A stretch of 64,000 nt of DNA from Hymenobacter mucosus (GTDB taxonomy: Bacteria > Bacteroidota > Bacteroidia > Cytophagales > Hymenobacteraceae): NCBI RefSeq assembly GCF_900188255.1, contig NZ_FZNS01000004.1:248001-312000 (forward strand), read 5' to 3'. A model generated the notes under the pieces. The model worked only from the letters and a program-made list of their open reading frames with translations. It had not been told where the DNA came from and searched no databases. Positions 32,453 through 41,619 of the stretch are shown in pieces. Position 1 is the first letter of the stretch. Each line of letters starts with the position of its first letter. A program made the translations under genes and the position numbers.

Positions 32453-33025
32453 CTAGCGGCGGGGAAAAAAGGTATTGTGGTCTTCTACGCGCAAATCGCA
32501 CCGGCTGCCCCCCGTATTTTCCTCGCATGTGGTGCCTACAATCTCGTTTTTCTCGAAGTTGAAGAAGCAGAACGTGCAGCCCACGCCCGTAATGATGTAG
32601 CGTGCAGCGGCCGAGCTTAGGTACAAGCTGTTATCGGAGGAGGTTTGCAAGGGCAAGGCCATGCCCCGGAACATGCCGTGGTGCAGGCCCAGGCCCACGA
32701 GGTAGTACACGGCCTTGTCTTTCGACGTTTCCTGCACTTTCCGAATCATAGTTTTGTCGATAACGGTACCATCTCCGAATTGGCGAGTGAAGCCGCTGGC
32801 CAACTGCTCGCGGGGGATGATGTACTGAATTTTTCCATCCGACACCTGAGCAATCTGCTTACTGGTAGCTTCCAGCGTCCGCCGGGTTACCACATCGGGG
32901 TCATTGGTGGGCGAACTCATCTCGGGGAAGCCCCGCTTGGTAGTTTCGCAGGCTGCTAGCCCAACCAAGGTCAGCAGGCCACTCACAACCAGTGGAGAAA
33001 ATACAGAACGCAGAGAATACTTCAT
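32453..33025 (-). CDS. Hypothetical lipoprotein
   Basis: 190 aa with a type II signal peptide (lipobox LVGLAAC, Cys26) and an otherwise unrecognised sequence. The mature part has a repeated charged helix (TRRTLEATSKQIAQ), a segment YYLVGLGLHHGMFRGMALP and a Cys-rich end (GVGCTFCFFNFEKNEIVGT followed by CEENTGGSRC). Probably anchored in the periplasm. It is 24 bases downstream of the M48 protease gene in the same direction and likely cotranscribed with it and with the small membrane protein. Confidence 0.7.
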   Translation of the reverse strand: MKYSLRSVFSPLVVSGLLTLVGLAACETTKRGFPEMSSPTNDPDVVTRRTLEATSKQIAQVSDGKIQYIIPREQLASGFTRQFGDGTVIDKTMIRKVQETSKDKAVYYLVGLGLHHGMFRGMALPLQTSSDNSLYLSSAAARYIITGVGCTFCFFNFEKNEIVGTTCEENTGGSRCDLRVEDHNTFFPRR

Positions 33026-33049
33026 TTAGGAATTGATAGTCACCTACTC

Positions 33050-33844
33050 TTAGCGAGCGGTATAGTATTTACGAGCCTCAGGCAGCTCTTTCTGAATGGC
33101 CGCAATGCGTGTACCATTGGAGGGGTGAGTAGAAAGAAACTCGGGTGGCGAAGCCGTGTTTTCGCGGGCATCCATCCGCTGCCAAAATGCCACCGCCCCG
33201 TCTGGATTGTAGCCAGCCATGGCCATAAAGATAAGGCCTAGGTGGTCAGCTTCCGACTCTTGGCTGCGACCGTACTTTAGTAGTCCTAGCTGCGAACCAA
33301 GGCCTACGGCTTGCAGAAACACGTTTTGCGTAAGGGTGGGCGTTTGTCCTACGGCCGTTGAAACGGCTGCCCCTACCCCTTGCGCGGCATATTGCTGGCT
33401 GGCCCGCTCCGAGCTATGCTTGGCTACGGCGTGGGCTATTTCGTGGCCCATTACTACGGCCAGGCCATTTTCATCCTGCGTGATGGGTAGGATGCCGCTG
33501 TATACGGCCACTTTGCCGCCGGGCATGCACCACGCATTTTCCTGTTTGTCTTCAATCAGATTAAACTCCCAGGCGTAGCCCTCCAACTGGCTGGATTGGT
33601 TTTGCTGCCGAAAATACGTTTCCACAGCTTGCTGAATACGCTGGCCTACCCGCTTCACCATGGCTGCTTGGGCGCCACTAGTAACAACTCGACTGGAATC
33701 CAGCACGGCGCGGTATTGGGTGGCAGCCATCTGGTTCATTTCCGTATCGGAAACGAGGCTGAGCTGACGGCGGCCCGTAATGGGAACGGTGGAGCAGGCG
33801 GCCGCCGTAAACAGGCAGCTGGCCAGAGCTAATTTCTTAAGCAT
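33050..33844 (-). CDS. M48 family metalloprotease lipoprotein
   Basis: 264 aa from ATG 33844, chosen because it begins a lipoprotein signal (MLKKLALASCLFTAAAC, Cys17). The zinc motif HEIAH is at 134-138 and the third ligand in SQESEADHLGLIF (about 185-197). Resembles LoiP/BepA-type periplasmic proteases that clear misfolded outer-membrane proteins. Family length is normal. Upstream in-frame codons back to 33955 are not used by this reading. It heads a minus-strand operon with two envelope proteins. Confidence 0.9.
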   Translation of the reverse strand: MLKKLALASCLFTAAACSTVPITGRRQLSLVSDTEMNQMAATQYRAVLDSSRVVTSGAQAAMVKRVGQRIQQAVETYFRQQNQSSQLEGYAWEFNLIEDKQENAWCMPGGKVAVYSGILPITQDENGLAVVMGHEIAHAVAKHSSERASQQYAAQGVGAAVSTAVGQTPTLTQNVFLQAVGLGSQLGLLKYGRSQESEADHLGLIFMAMAGYNPDGAVAFWQRMDARENTASPPEFLSTHPSNGTRIAAIQKELPEARKYYTAR

Positions 33845-34024
33845 CGGCAAGAGAGGGTTGAGGAAAGCGACGTAAACAGAACGGAACGACGCCGGCCAAG
33901 GCACCATGCCAGATGCCAGCCAACGTCGCGTTGCTATACGTGAGGCAGTAGGCAAAATGTTTGGCCGATCAGCGTAAGCTGCAAAAAGCCCCCTCGTTTG
34001 CGTTTCGGCCCGCGAATTAAACGC

Positions 34025-34032
34025 TATTTTTG
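34025..34032 (+). promoter_or_regulatory. Promoter -7 box TATTTTTG for FAH-family gene
   Basis: Exact TAnnTTTG match 79 bases before ATG 34111. It overlaps the upstream in-frame codon at 34030, so the shorter protein is preferred. Confidence 0.5.
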
Positions 34033-34110
34033 GCCTTCACCCCCTCTAGCGGTCATCGTAAGAGGCTTTTTCCTAGAATCTACGCCTCTTGGCCTTTCAA
34101 CTTCTTGAGC

Positions 34111-34725
34111 ATGAAAATTCTTTGCATCGGCCGCAACTACGCCGAACATATTGCCGAACTCCAGAACGAAACGCCCGACGCTCCCGTCATTTTCTCCAAG
34201 CCGGACACGGCCCTGCTGCAACGCAACCAGCCCTTTTTCCTGCCCGATTTCTCCCAGGATATCCACCACGAGATTGAGCTGGTGCTGCGCATCTGCAAGA
34301 ACGGCAAGAACATCGAAGAGAAGTTTGCTCCTACCTACTTCGACGCCATCGGCTTAGGTATCGACTTCACGGCCCGCGACCTGCAAAGCAAGCTTAAGAG
34401 CAAGGGCCTACCCTGGGAGCTGGCTAAAGGGTTTGACGGCTCGGCGCCCATTTCTCAAGAGTTTAAGCCCGTGGCCGATTTTGCCGATCTGAAGAACATC
34501 GACTTCCACCTGGAAGTAAATGGCGAGGTGCGCCAGCAGGGCAACTCTAGCATGATGCTCCACGATTTCAACAAGATCATCAGCTACATCTCGCAGTTCA
34601 TCACCCTCAAGATGGGCGACCTCATTTTTACGGGTACTCCCAGCGGGGTGGGCCCTGTGCAAGTGGGCGACCAACTCACGGGATACCTAGCCGGCGAAAA
34701 GCTTCTGGACTTGGCCATAAAGTAA
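34111..34725 (+). CDS. Fumarylacetoacetate hydrolase family protein
   Basis: 204 aa from ATG 34111 (MKILCIGRNYAEHIAEL). It covers the compact FAH fold of bacterial acylpyruvases and hydratases: the acidic metal ligands are in HHEIELVLR (about 51-59) and GLGIDFTARDLQ (about 83-94), and KGFDGSAPIS, FTGTPSGVGPV follow. Such enzymes cleave C-C bonds of acylpyruvates or decarboxylate oxaloacetate, with Mg. Substrate is open. Standalone gene. Confidence 0.88.
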   Translation: MKILCIGRNYAEHIAELQNETPDAPVIFSKPDTALLQRNQPFFLPDFSQDIHHEIELVLRICKNGKNIEEKFAPTYFDAIGLGIDFTARDLQSKLKSKGLPWELAKGFDGSAPISQEFKPVADFADLKNIDFHLEVNGEVRQQGNSSMMLHDFNKIISYISQFITLKMGDLIFTGTPSGVGPVQVGDQLTGYLAGEKLLDLAIK

Positions 34726-34736
34726 GCCTCAGCCCT

Positions 34737-34765
34737 TCCTACCGGTAGTAGCCCTGCCGGTAGGA
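34737..34765 (+). terminator. Weak stem-loop after FAH-family gene
   Basis: TCCTACCGG pairs with CCGGTAGGA across an 11-base loop, 12 bases past the stop. No clear T-run. Confidence 0.5.
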
Positions 34766-34873
34766 GGCCATATTTCACCATAATCCATCTGGCCCTGGAG
34801 GCACGATAATGGCTTGTGCAGGCGTTGCAGTGATGCCGCCTTCTTTTTCTTGCTGCTGATTCTCCTTTTTTGA

Positions 34874-36889
34874 ATGTCCTTTTTTGCACAACACCAGCCC
34901 TGGCGGCTGCTTGGCGTAGCGTTGCCCTTTGGGTTGCTACTGGGGTTGCAGCCCGCTGCTTGCGGCGGGCAGGAGCCTGATTCTACTGAGCCCGCCCGGT
35001 CTACTCTTCCTACCCCAACGGCCAATTCCCGGCCTGAGGTACCCAACGGCTACTTCTTGTTTCCTATTAAGCCCGGCCAGCAAAATTTTCTAGCGGCCAG
35101 CATGGGCGAGCTGCGTCCCAACCACTTCCACGGAGGCCTCGATATTAAAACCGATGGCCGCGTTGACTTGCCGGTACACGCTTCTCAGGATGGCTACATC
35201 TCGCGCCTCAAGCAAAGCAGCTTTGGCTACGGCAACGTGCTCTATATCACCCACCCCAACGGGCTAACGACGGTATATGGGCACTTAAACCACTTTAAAG
35301 GTCCCGTGGCCGAGGAGTTGCGGCGACGTCAATACGAAAAGCAAACCTATGAGCTAGAGTTGTTCTTCAAACCCGGCCAGTTTCCCGTGAAGCGCGGCGA
35401 CATTGTGGCGTTGTCGGGCAATACGGGTGGGTCGGCGGGCCCCCACGTGCACTGGGAAGTCCGCGACCAGCAGGACAACCAGCTCAATCCTTTGCAGTGG
35501 GGTGGCTTCCAAGAGATTCAGGACCACGTGGCCCCCTCCTTGCAGGTCTTTGCGGTGGAGGCCCTCAGCATTGACGCCCGCGTGCAAAACCGCTTCGGTA
35601 AGGCGGTGTTTGTTCCCAAAACGCCACCTCTCCCCAACGGCGGAGGCTACGTGTGGGCCGATACCATTGCCGCTAACGGCACGGTGGGCCTGCTGGTGCA
35701 AGGTTTCGACCGGTTCGACCAGGCGTGGAATAAAAACGGCTTTCAGAAGGTAGACGTGCTAGTGAATGGGCAGCCCCTGTACTCGCACGTGGTTGACAAT
35801 ATTCCGTTTCCGGAGGGCTCCCGCCAGGTAAACCAGCACATGGACTACGAGTGGCGCGCCACCCAAGGCAGGCAACTGGAAAAGCTGTTTGTAGACGATG
35901 GCAATGAGCTCAGCATCTATACCACGGGCGCAGCCAAGGGCCGGTTGCGCGTGGTGCCGGGCCGCATCTACAGCGTAGAAATTCGGATGGCCGACTCTTA
36001 CGGCAACATGACGCCGCTGCGCTTTGTGCTGCGCGGTGAGGAAGCGGGCTACTACAAAACGCGCTCAGCCGCCGTCAAAACACCCAGCCTGCGGTTCGAT
36101 GTAAGCCGCAACCTACTGGTAGCCACGGCCGCCGACCCCGACACGGCCGCAGTAGGCGGTAATCTGACCTTGTTTAGCGGCAACCGCCGCCTGACGCTTA
36201 AGCCCAGCTACACGGCCCAGAGCCAGAACACCTACCTCTACGATTTGCGAGCCGGCCTACCCGATTCCATGCAGTTCGGGCGCATCACCAAGCGGTTCGA
36301 CCGGCAGGCCATGATACCGGCGGGCCGGGAGTTCGGTTTCTCGACGGCTAGCATGAGTTTGGGGTTCAATCTCAAAACCTTGTTTGACACCCTGTACGTG
36401 CAGACCACCTACAAGCAAGGCCTCTGGACGGTACACTCGCCCCGCACGCCACTCTACCAGCCCCTGCGCCTCACCCTACGACCCGGTGGCCCTGTAGCAG
36501 ACCCGCGCCGCACGGCCATCTACAGCGTTTCGGCGAAGGGAGGGCGCGCCTACGTGGGTGGCAAATGGGATGCTACGGGCACCAGCGTTTCGGCCCCTAT
36601 TAAAACCTTTGGTCAGTTTCGCCTCCTGACAGATACAATACCCCCCTCAGCCCGCCTTATTAGCCGGGGTGCAGGAGGCCTGGTGTTCAAAGTTGGCGAC
36701 GATCTTTCGGGGGTAGCTAGCTATAAACTACTGGTAAACGGGCAATTCCGCCTGTTGCGCCACGAGTATAAAAATGCCACCCTGTTTACAGAGCACGACG
36801 ACACGCTGGGCCCGGCCTTGCACGGTCCGGCTACCCTATACCTCACGGACCAAGCTGGCAACGAGAAAGTCATTAACCTGACTTTGTAG
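34874..36889 (+). CDS. Exported M23 family metallopeptidase
   Basis: 671 aa with an N-terminal hydrophobic signal (about 10-30, weak lipobox at Cys30). The M23 (LytM) domain is at about 60-215 with the zinc residues H86/D90 in HFHGGLDI and HVH (191-193) in GPHVHWEV, so it is likely catalytically active on peptidoglycan cross-bridges. About 450 residues follow that look like beta-rich, Ig-like domains (for example VLVNGQPLYSHVVDNI and TRSAAVKTPSLRFDVS). Such long C-terminal extensions are seen in Bacteroidota M23 proteins. A terminator follows. Confidence 0.9.
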   Translation: MSFFAQHQPWRLLGVALPFGLLLGLQPAACGGQEPDSTEPARSTLPTPTANSRPEVPNGYFLFPIKPGQQNFLAASMGELRPNHFHGGLDIKTDGRVDLPVHASQDGYISRLKQSSFGYGNVLYITHPNGLTTVYGHLNHFKGPVAEELRRRQYEKQTYELELFFKPGQFPVKRGDIVALSGNTGGSAGPHVHWEVRDQQDNQLNPLQWGGFQEIQDHVAPSLQVFAVEALSIDARVQNRFGKAVFVPKTPPLPNGGGYVWADTIAANGTVGLLVQGFDRFDQAWNKNGFQKVDVLVNGQPLYSHVVDNIPFPEGSRQVNQHMDYEWRATQGRQLEKLFVDDGNELSIYTTGAAKGRLRVVPGRIYSVEIRMADSYGNMTPLRFVLRGEEAGYYKTRSAAVKTPSLRFDVSRNLLVATAADPDTAAVGGNLTLFSGNRRLTLKPSYTAQSQNTYLYDLRAGLPDSMQFGRITKRFDRQAMIPAGREFGFSTASMSLGFNLKTLFDTLYVQTTYKQGLWTVHSPRTPLYQPLRLTLRPGGPVADPRRTAIYSVSAKGGRAYVGGKWDATGTSVSAPIKTFGQFRLLTDTIPPSARLISRGAGGLVFKVGDDLSGVASYKLLVNGQFRLLRHEYKNATLFTEHDDTLGPALHGPATLYLTDQAGNEKVINLTL

Positions 36890-36907
36890 CACGCCCAGCA
36901 GCACCCA

Positions 36908-36949
36908 CAACAAAAAGGCCCTCTTCCGTGGAAGAGGGCCTTTTTGTTG
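36908..36949. terminator. Bidirectional terminator, 20-bp stem
   Basis: 36908-36927 pairs perfectly with 36930-36949; CAACAAAAAGG and CCTTTTTGTTG give T-runs for both strands. It separates the M23 gene from the convergent NDH-2 gene. Confidence 0.9.
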
Positions 36950-36973
36950 GCAGAATGACGAACAGCGGGAAGC

Positions 36974-38311
36974 TTAATTGGCCGGTTGTCGGACAAATAC
37001 TTCCCCCATTTTATCTTCCTCCTTGATTAAAGGCCGCACAATAATGCGGGCACCGCGCTGGTAGGTGAACAGGCGGTATACCCAGTTGGCCAACACAATC
37101 AGCTTGCTGCGGAAACCAATGAGGTAGTACACGTGTACAAACAACCACGCCACCCAGGCAATAAACCCGCGGAGAGTTTTGTTGCCGGGCAAATCGGCTA
37201 CGGCCCGGGCCCGGCCTACAATGGCCAGGGAGCCTTTGTCGAAGTAGCTGAAGGGCTGCCACGCTTGGTTGCGGAGTTGGCGCACCAAGTTTTTACCGAG
37301 GTGAGCCCCCTGCTGCAAGGCGGGCTGCGCTACCTGTGGGTGGCCCTTGGGCCACTTATCGGTTTTCATCACGGCCACGTCGCCAATGGCGAAAATGTCT
37401 TCGTAGCCTTGCACTTGGTTGAAGGTGTTGACCAAATAGCGGCCGCGCTCTACTACCTCGGCGGGAAGTCCTTCAATGATGGCACCGGCTACGCCAGCGG
37501 CCCACACCATGGTCTGGCTGCGGATCTGTTCGCCATCCTTGAACTTCACCGTATGTCCGTCGTACGAATCGACCAGCTTGTTGAGCTTGATGATGACGCC
37601 CAGCTCTTCCAGGTACTCGTGGGTATTCTTACTCGACTCTGGTGACAAAGGCGGCAGAACCCTATCCAAGCCATCTACCAGGTAGATGTTCATTTGTTTG
37701 AAGTCCAGCCCAGGGTAGTCTCGGGGCAGAATGTGGCGGCGCATTTCAGCCAGGGAGCCCGCCAGCTCCACGCCCGTGGGGCCCGCCCCCGCAATAACAA
37801 TGTTGAGCAGGGCCTGACGCGTTTCGGGGTCGCGCGTCATGCTGGCTTGCTCAAAGCTTTGCAGCAGCTGGCTTCGCAGGTTTACGGCATCATCCAAGGT
37901 CTTTAGACCAAAAGCATGCTGCTTAATCTGCTGATTGCCGAAGTAGTTAGACGTAGTACCCGTAGCAATTACCAGGTAATCGTAGCGGATAGACCCAATA
38001 AGGGTAGTCACCGTTTTGGCGGCTGGGTCAATATTGGTCACCCGCACAAAGCGGAAGTGGAAGTCCTTGCGGTCGTCAAAAATTTTCCGAACAGGTTCGG
38101 CAATGGATTCGGGCTCCAAGCCGGCCGTGGCCACCTGATACAACAGGGGCCAGAAGCCGTAGTAGTTCAGCTTACTTAGCATCACTACCTGAAAGTCCTT
38201 ATCAGGCAGATCTTTTGTCAGATTAACCGCCCCAAAGCCGCCGCCAATAATGACCACGCGGGGTTTGTTCGTATCTGGTATGTTAAGCGAGAGATGTTCC
38301 AGGTGCAGCAT
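36974..38311 (-). CDS. ndh: Type II NADH dehydrogenase (NDH-2)
   Basis: 445 aa. Membrane-associated FAD enzyme that passes electrons from NADH to quinone without pumping protons. FAD site VVIIGGGFGAVNL (about 19-31), NAD(H) site VIAGAGPTGVELAGSL (about 170-185) and the second FAD motif IFAIGDVAVM (about 310-319) are visible. The C-terminal part (GFIAWVAWLFVHVYYLIGFRS) is the hydrophobic membrane-binding region. Length is normal. Monocistronic. Confidence 0.92.
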   Translation of the reverse strand: MLHLEHLSLNIPDTNKPRVVIIGGGFGAVNLTKDLPDKDFQVVMLSKLNYYGFWPLLYQVATAGLEPESIAEPVRKIFDDRKDFHFRFVRVTNIDPAAKTVTTLIGSIRYDYLVIATGTTSNYFGNQQIKQHAFGLKTLDDAVNLRSQLLQSFEQASMTRDPETRQALLNIVIAGAGPTGVELAGSLAEMRRHILPRDYPGLDFKQMNIYLVDGLDRVLPPLSPESSKNTHEYLEELGVIIKLNKLVDSYDGHTVKFKDGEQIRSQTMVWAAGVAGAIIEGLPAEVVERGRYLVNTFNQVQGYEDIFAIGDVAVMKTDKWPKGHPQVAQPALQQGAHLGKNLVRQLRNQAWQPFSYFDKGSLAIVGRARAVADLPGNKTLRGFIAWVAWLFVHVYYLIGFRSKLIVLANWVYRLFTYQRGARIIVRPLIKEEDKMGEVFVRQPAN

Positions 38312-38348
38312 GAGCAGAAAGGAATGAGAAGTAGTACCTATACGAGCA

Positions 38349-38434
38349 ACAATAAAAAACCGGCCGAAACTGCTTACTACCTGCCGTTGAGCTTGTTAGC
38401 TCACGGCTTATAAGTTAGCAGCTTCAGCCGGCCC
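38349..38434 (-). terminator. Long branched stem-loop terminator after SDR gene
   Basis: On the minus strand GGCCGG...AGCTGCTAACT pairs with GTAAGCAG...CGGCCGG, with an inner stem (GCCGTGAGCT with AGCTCAACGGC), followed by a T6 run. It ends the minus-strand SDR transcript before NDH-2. Confidence 0.75.
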
Positions 38435-38472
38435 ACCGCGTTATTTAGTCGCGTGGTCAGGCCGTTGAATTT

Positions 38473-39219
38473 CTAGCGCGCCAGGTAGCCCCCATCTATT
38501 GGATAGTAAGAACCCGTCACAAAGGAGGCCTTATCTGAGCTGAGCCATAGCACCAACTCGGCAATTTCCTCAGCCCGTCCTAGTCGCCCAAGAGGATGCA
38601 AAGCTACTAATTGTTGCTTTTGTGTGACAGGAAGATCTTTAAGTAAAGGCGTTTCAATGTAACCCGGCCCTACCGCATTGATCCTAATGCCCTGGGTAGC
38701 ATACTCCAACGCGGCTGATTGCGTGAGCCCTACAACAGCATGTTTGGCCGCCGCATAGGCTGCCGAATTGGGCGTACCTACCTGCCCGAGGATGGAAGCC
38801 ATGTTGATAATGCTACCTCCCGCCTGCATTACAGCCAGCTCGTACTTCAGGCAAAAGAACACACTGTTGAGGTTAACGTCGATAACCTTTTTCCAGCCTT
38901 CTAGGCTGTACTTACCCACTGGGTTTAGCTCGCCCCCAATACCGGCATTGTTGCAGGCAATATCCAACTGCCCGAAAGCTGAAACTGCTTTTTGCACCAG
39001 GGCTTCGCACTGGGTGGGGTCACTCACGTCGGTGCGCTGAAACTGAGCCTGGCCGCCAGCCTGGGTTATTTCGGCCACCAGTTGCTGCCCCTTCTCAGCA
39101 TCCACATCCGATACCAGCACGCTGGCTCCTTGTTGGGCGTAGAGTTCGGCAATAGCTTTACCAATACCGGATGCGGCGCCCGTTACGAGGGCTACTTTGC
39201 CTGCAAGTTGCTTTTCCAT
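38473..39219 (-). CDS. SDR family oxidoreductase
   Basis: 248 aa classical short-chain dehydrogenase: cofactor motif VTGAASGIGKAIAEL (about 12-26), NNAGIG (about 90-95), catalytic Ser in NMASILGQ (about 139) and YAAAKHAVVG (Tyr154/Lys158 region). LVSDVDAEKG after strand 2 with Asp suggests NAD(H) preference. Substrate cannot be told. Alone between NDH-2 and a lipocalin gene. Confidence 0.92.
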   Translation of the reverse strand: MEKQLAGKVALVTGAASGIGKAIAELYAQQGASVLVSDVDAEKGQQLVAEITQAGGQAQFQRTDVSDPTQCEALVQKAVSAFGQLDIACNNAGIGGELNPVGKYSLEGWKKVIDVNLNSVFFCLKYELAVMQAGGSIINMASILGQVGTPNSAAYAAAKHAVVGLTQSAALEYATQGIRINAVGPGYIETPLLKDLPVTQKQQLVALHPLGRLGRAEEIAELVLWLSSDKASFVTGSYYPIDGGYLAR

Positions 39220-39405
39220 ACTACATGTGGTTTTTGAGTACGCTCAGGTATCTACTTACACCCTTGATACATATCCCTACATTCGTTAGCTTGACCAAGG
39301 CAGGCTACTTTCTTTTCTACTAGCCCCTAAGCACCAACTGGAAACTAGGGTATATCCTGGCACGCCGATACCGCGTACAGGTAGCATCCTTTCTTCTCCT
39401 CGACC

Positions 39406-39990
39406 ATGTCCAACGACTTACTTAAACGCCGCCGGCCCGTTTTGTTTACGGCTATTGCTGCTACTGTTGCCACGGGCGTAGCAGCTTATTCGTACGCGCG
39501 CCGCAAGCTGCAGGCGCCCTTGGCTACGGTAGCCCACGTTGATCTGCACAAGTATGCGGGCCTTTGGTACGAAGTTGCCCGGCTACCTACGCGGTATGAA
39601 AAGGGATGCCAGCACGTTACGGCGCACTACAAGCTGCAGCCCGACGGCAAAGTGAAGGTGCTCAACACCTGCCACAAGAATGGACTGGAAGGCCCCGTAG
39701 AAACGGCTACGGGCACGGCACGGGTAGTAGACCCAGTGACGAATGCCAAGCTGAAAGTCAGCTTTTTCTGGCCTTTCGAGGGCGACTACTGGATCCTGGA
39801 GCTAGACCACGCCGACTACCGCTACGCGTTGGTGGGCGAGCCTAGCCGCAAAAGCCTGTGGATCTTAAGCCGCACGCCACACCTAGAGCGCAGCATCCGC
39901 GACCGGCTAGTGGCTTATGGCCGTGGCCTGGGTTTCCCCGTGGAAAAGCTAGTTTACACTCCCCAACCCATAGAGGAAGCAGGCGCATAG
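39406..39990 (+). CDS. Lipocalin family protein (Blc-like)
   Basis: 194 aa. Hydrophobic N-terminus (VLFTAIAATVATGVAAYSY, about 12-30) acts as signal or anchor; no lipobox Cys. The lipocalin GxW motif is in KYAGLWYEVARLPTRYEKGC (about 50-69), and DYRYALVGEPSRKSLWILSRTP is the second conserved segment. Bacterial lipocalins bind lysophospholipids or fatty acids in the envelope and help in stress. Cys68 and the Cys of NTCHKN could form the family disulfide. Confidence 0.9.
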   Translation: MSNDLLKRRRPVLFTAIAATVATGVAAYSYARRKLQAPLATVAHVDLHKYAGLWYEVARLPTRYEKGCQHVTAHYKLQPDGKVKVLNTCHKNGLEGPVETATGTARVVDPVTNAKLKVSFFWPFEGDYWILELDHADYRYALVGEPSRKSLWILSRTPHLERSIRDRLVAYGRGLGFPVEKLVYTPQPIEEAGA

Positions 39991-40084
39991 CTGTTCCCAC
40001 GCTTGGGGCGGCTTGCTAGGCGCCAAGGGGGTAGCAGGCTGCCCTCCGTTGGGAGAAGCCGTACTTCCGTTCTACCTTCGTGGC

Positions 40085-40534
40085 ATGTCTATTCCTCAAT
40101 CTGGCGAGCTGGCACCGGCTTTTGAAGCCCACGACCAAGATGGTAACCTGCTCCGCCTCTCCGACTTCCAGGGCCGCAAAGTAGCCCTCTACTTCTACCC
40201 CAAAGACGATACCAGCGGCTGCACGGCCCAGGCCTGCGACCTGCGCGACAACTACCAGCAGTTGCTGGGCGCCGGTATTCAAGTGCTTGGCGTCAGCATC
40301 GACTCTGAGAAGTCGCACAAGAAGTTTGCAACCAAGCACGAGCTGCCCTTTCCGCTGCTAGTAGACGAGGACAAGAAGATTGTGCAAGACTACGGCGTAT
40401 GGCAGGAAAAATCCATGTACGGCCGCAAGTACATGGGCACTATGCGCTACACCTTCCTCATCGACGAGGAGGGCAAGATTGAAAAGGTCATCACTAAAGT
40501 GGATACCAAAAACCACGCGGCTCAGCTGCTATAA
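40085..40534 (+). CDS. bcp: Thioredoxin-dependent thiol peroxidase (Bcp/PrxQ)
   Basis: 149 aa from ATG 40085. Reduces organic peroxides and H2O2 using thioredoxin. Peroxidatic Cys46 in KDDTSGCTAQAC and resolving Cys51 give the PrxQ five-residue spacing. RYTFLIDEEGKIEKVITKV is the conserved end. A TACCTTCG box (40073-40080) is only 5 bases from the start, so the mRNA may be nearly leaderless; an upstream in-frame codon at 40013 is rejected for this reason and by alignment to the family N-terminus. Confidence 0.95.
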   Translation: MSIPQSGELAPAFEAHDQDGNLLRLSDFQGRKVALYFYPKDDTSGCTAQACDLRDNYQQLLGAGIQVLGVSIDSEKSHKKFATKHELPFPLLVDEDKKIVQDYGVWQEKSMYGRKYMGTMRYTFLIDEEGKIEKVITKVDTKNHAAQLL

Positions 40535-40542
40535 TTTTCAAG

Positions 40543-40570
40543 AGCCCTGCCCCTCTGGCAGGGCTTTTTT
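40543..40570 (+). terminator. Rho-independent terminator after bcp
   Basis: AGCCCTGCC pairs with GGCAGGGCT across a 5-base loop, then T5, 9 bases past the stop. Confidence 0.9.
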
Positions 40571-40665
40571 GCTTGCGGCGGGAGCTTCTGCAACGCATTC
40601 AGTGGAGAGGCCGGTCTTTTTTTACTAGTACGGTTTCCTCTACCTTCCCCTCTCGCCCAACTTTC

Positions 40666-40673
40666 TACCTTTG
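40666..40673 (+). promoter_or_regulatory. Promoter -7 box TACCTTTG for transketolase operon
   Basis: Exact TAnnTTTG match, 26 bases before ATG 40700. Confidence 0.6.
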
Positions 40674-40699
40674 CTTTCCCATCAACCCTAACTGTTATT

Positions 40700-41602
40700 A
40701 TGGCCCAGGAAACGTCATTCGCCGCTTCTTCCGAGACGCACGCGCCCAAGCCAACCCGCTCGGTAGCGGAGTTGAAACAGATTGCCGCCCAAGTGCGGCG
40801 CGACATCGTGCGCATGGTGCACGGGGTAAACTCGGGCCACCCCGGCGGCTCATTGGGTTGCACCGATTTGCTGGTGGCGCTCTACTTCAAAGTAATGGAG
40901 CACACGCCCGAGCCCTTCGATATGAACGGCACGGGGCAGGACTTATTTTTCCTTTCCAATGGTCACATTTCGCCGGTATTTTACTCAGTGTTGGCGCGCT
41001 CGGGCTACTTTCCGGTAGCTGAACTGGCTACTTTCCGTAAGCTGAACTCGCGCTTGCAGGGCCACCCCGCTACGCACGAGCACCTGCCCGGCATTCGTAT
41101 TGCTTCGGGCTCGTTGGGCCAGGGCTTGAGCGTGGCCATTGGGGCCGCCCAGGCGAAGAAATTAAACGGCGACGCTCGGCAGGTATTTGTGCTGATGGGC
41201 GACGGGGAGCTAGAGGAAGGCCAGATTTGGGAAGCCGCCATGTACGCCCCCCACCACAAAGTAGACAACCTGATTGCTTTCGTAGACCGCAACGGCCAGC
41301 AGATTGATGGCCCCACCGAGAAAATTGGTGGCCTAGGCGACCTGCGCGCCAAGTTTGAATCGTTCAACTGGCGCGTACTGGAAACCGACGGCAACGACCT
41401 CGAAAAGCTACTTCCCACCATCGAAGAAGCTCAGCGCCTCAGCGGGCAGGGCCAGCCCATTATGGTGCTGATGGATACGCAAATGGGCTTCGGCGTTGAT
41501 TTCATGATGGGCTCGCATAAGTGGCACGGCGTGGCTCCGAACGACGAGCAGCTCGAGAAAGCCCTGCAGCAACTGCTGGTAGAAGAAGCCGGCGACTACT
41601 AA
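40700..41602 (+). CDS. Transketolase, N-terminal (TPP-binding) subunit
   Basis: 300 aa. Carries the pyrophosphate half of transketolase: HPGGSLGCTDLLVALYF (about 50-66) and the TPP motif GDGELEEGQIWEAAMYA with the distant Asn in FVDRNGQQIDG (about 170-215). With the separate C-terminal subunit (43897-44853) it moves two-carbon units in the pentose phosphate pathway. Split transketolases are normal in archaea and many Bacteroidota, but the halves are usually adjacent; here two genes stand between them. The vWA gene begins 17 bases after the stop. Confidence 0.93.
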   Translation: MAQETSFAASSETHAPKPTRSVAELKQIAAQVRRDIVRMVHGVNSGHPGGSLGCTDLLVALYFKVMEHTPEPFDMNGTGQDLFFLSNGHISPVFYSVLARSGYFPVAELATFRKLNSRLQGHPATHEHLPGIRIASGSLGQGLSVAIGAAQAKKLNGDARQVFVLMGDGELEEGQIWEAAMYAPHHKVDNLIAFVDRNGQQIDGPTEKIGGLGDLRAKFESFNWRVLETDGNDLEKLLPTIEEAQRLSGQGQPIMVLMDTQMGFGVDFMMGSHKWHGVAPNDEQLEKALQQLLVEEAGDY

Positions 41603-41619
41603 CCCCGCACCGCAGGAAG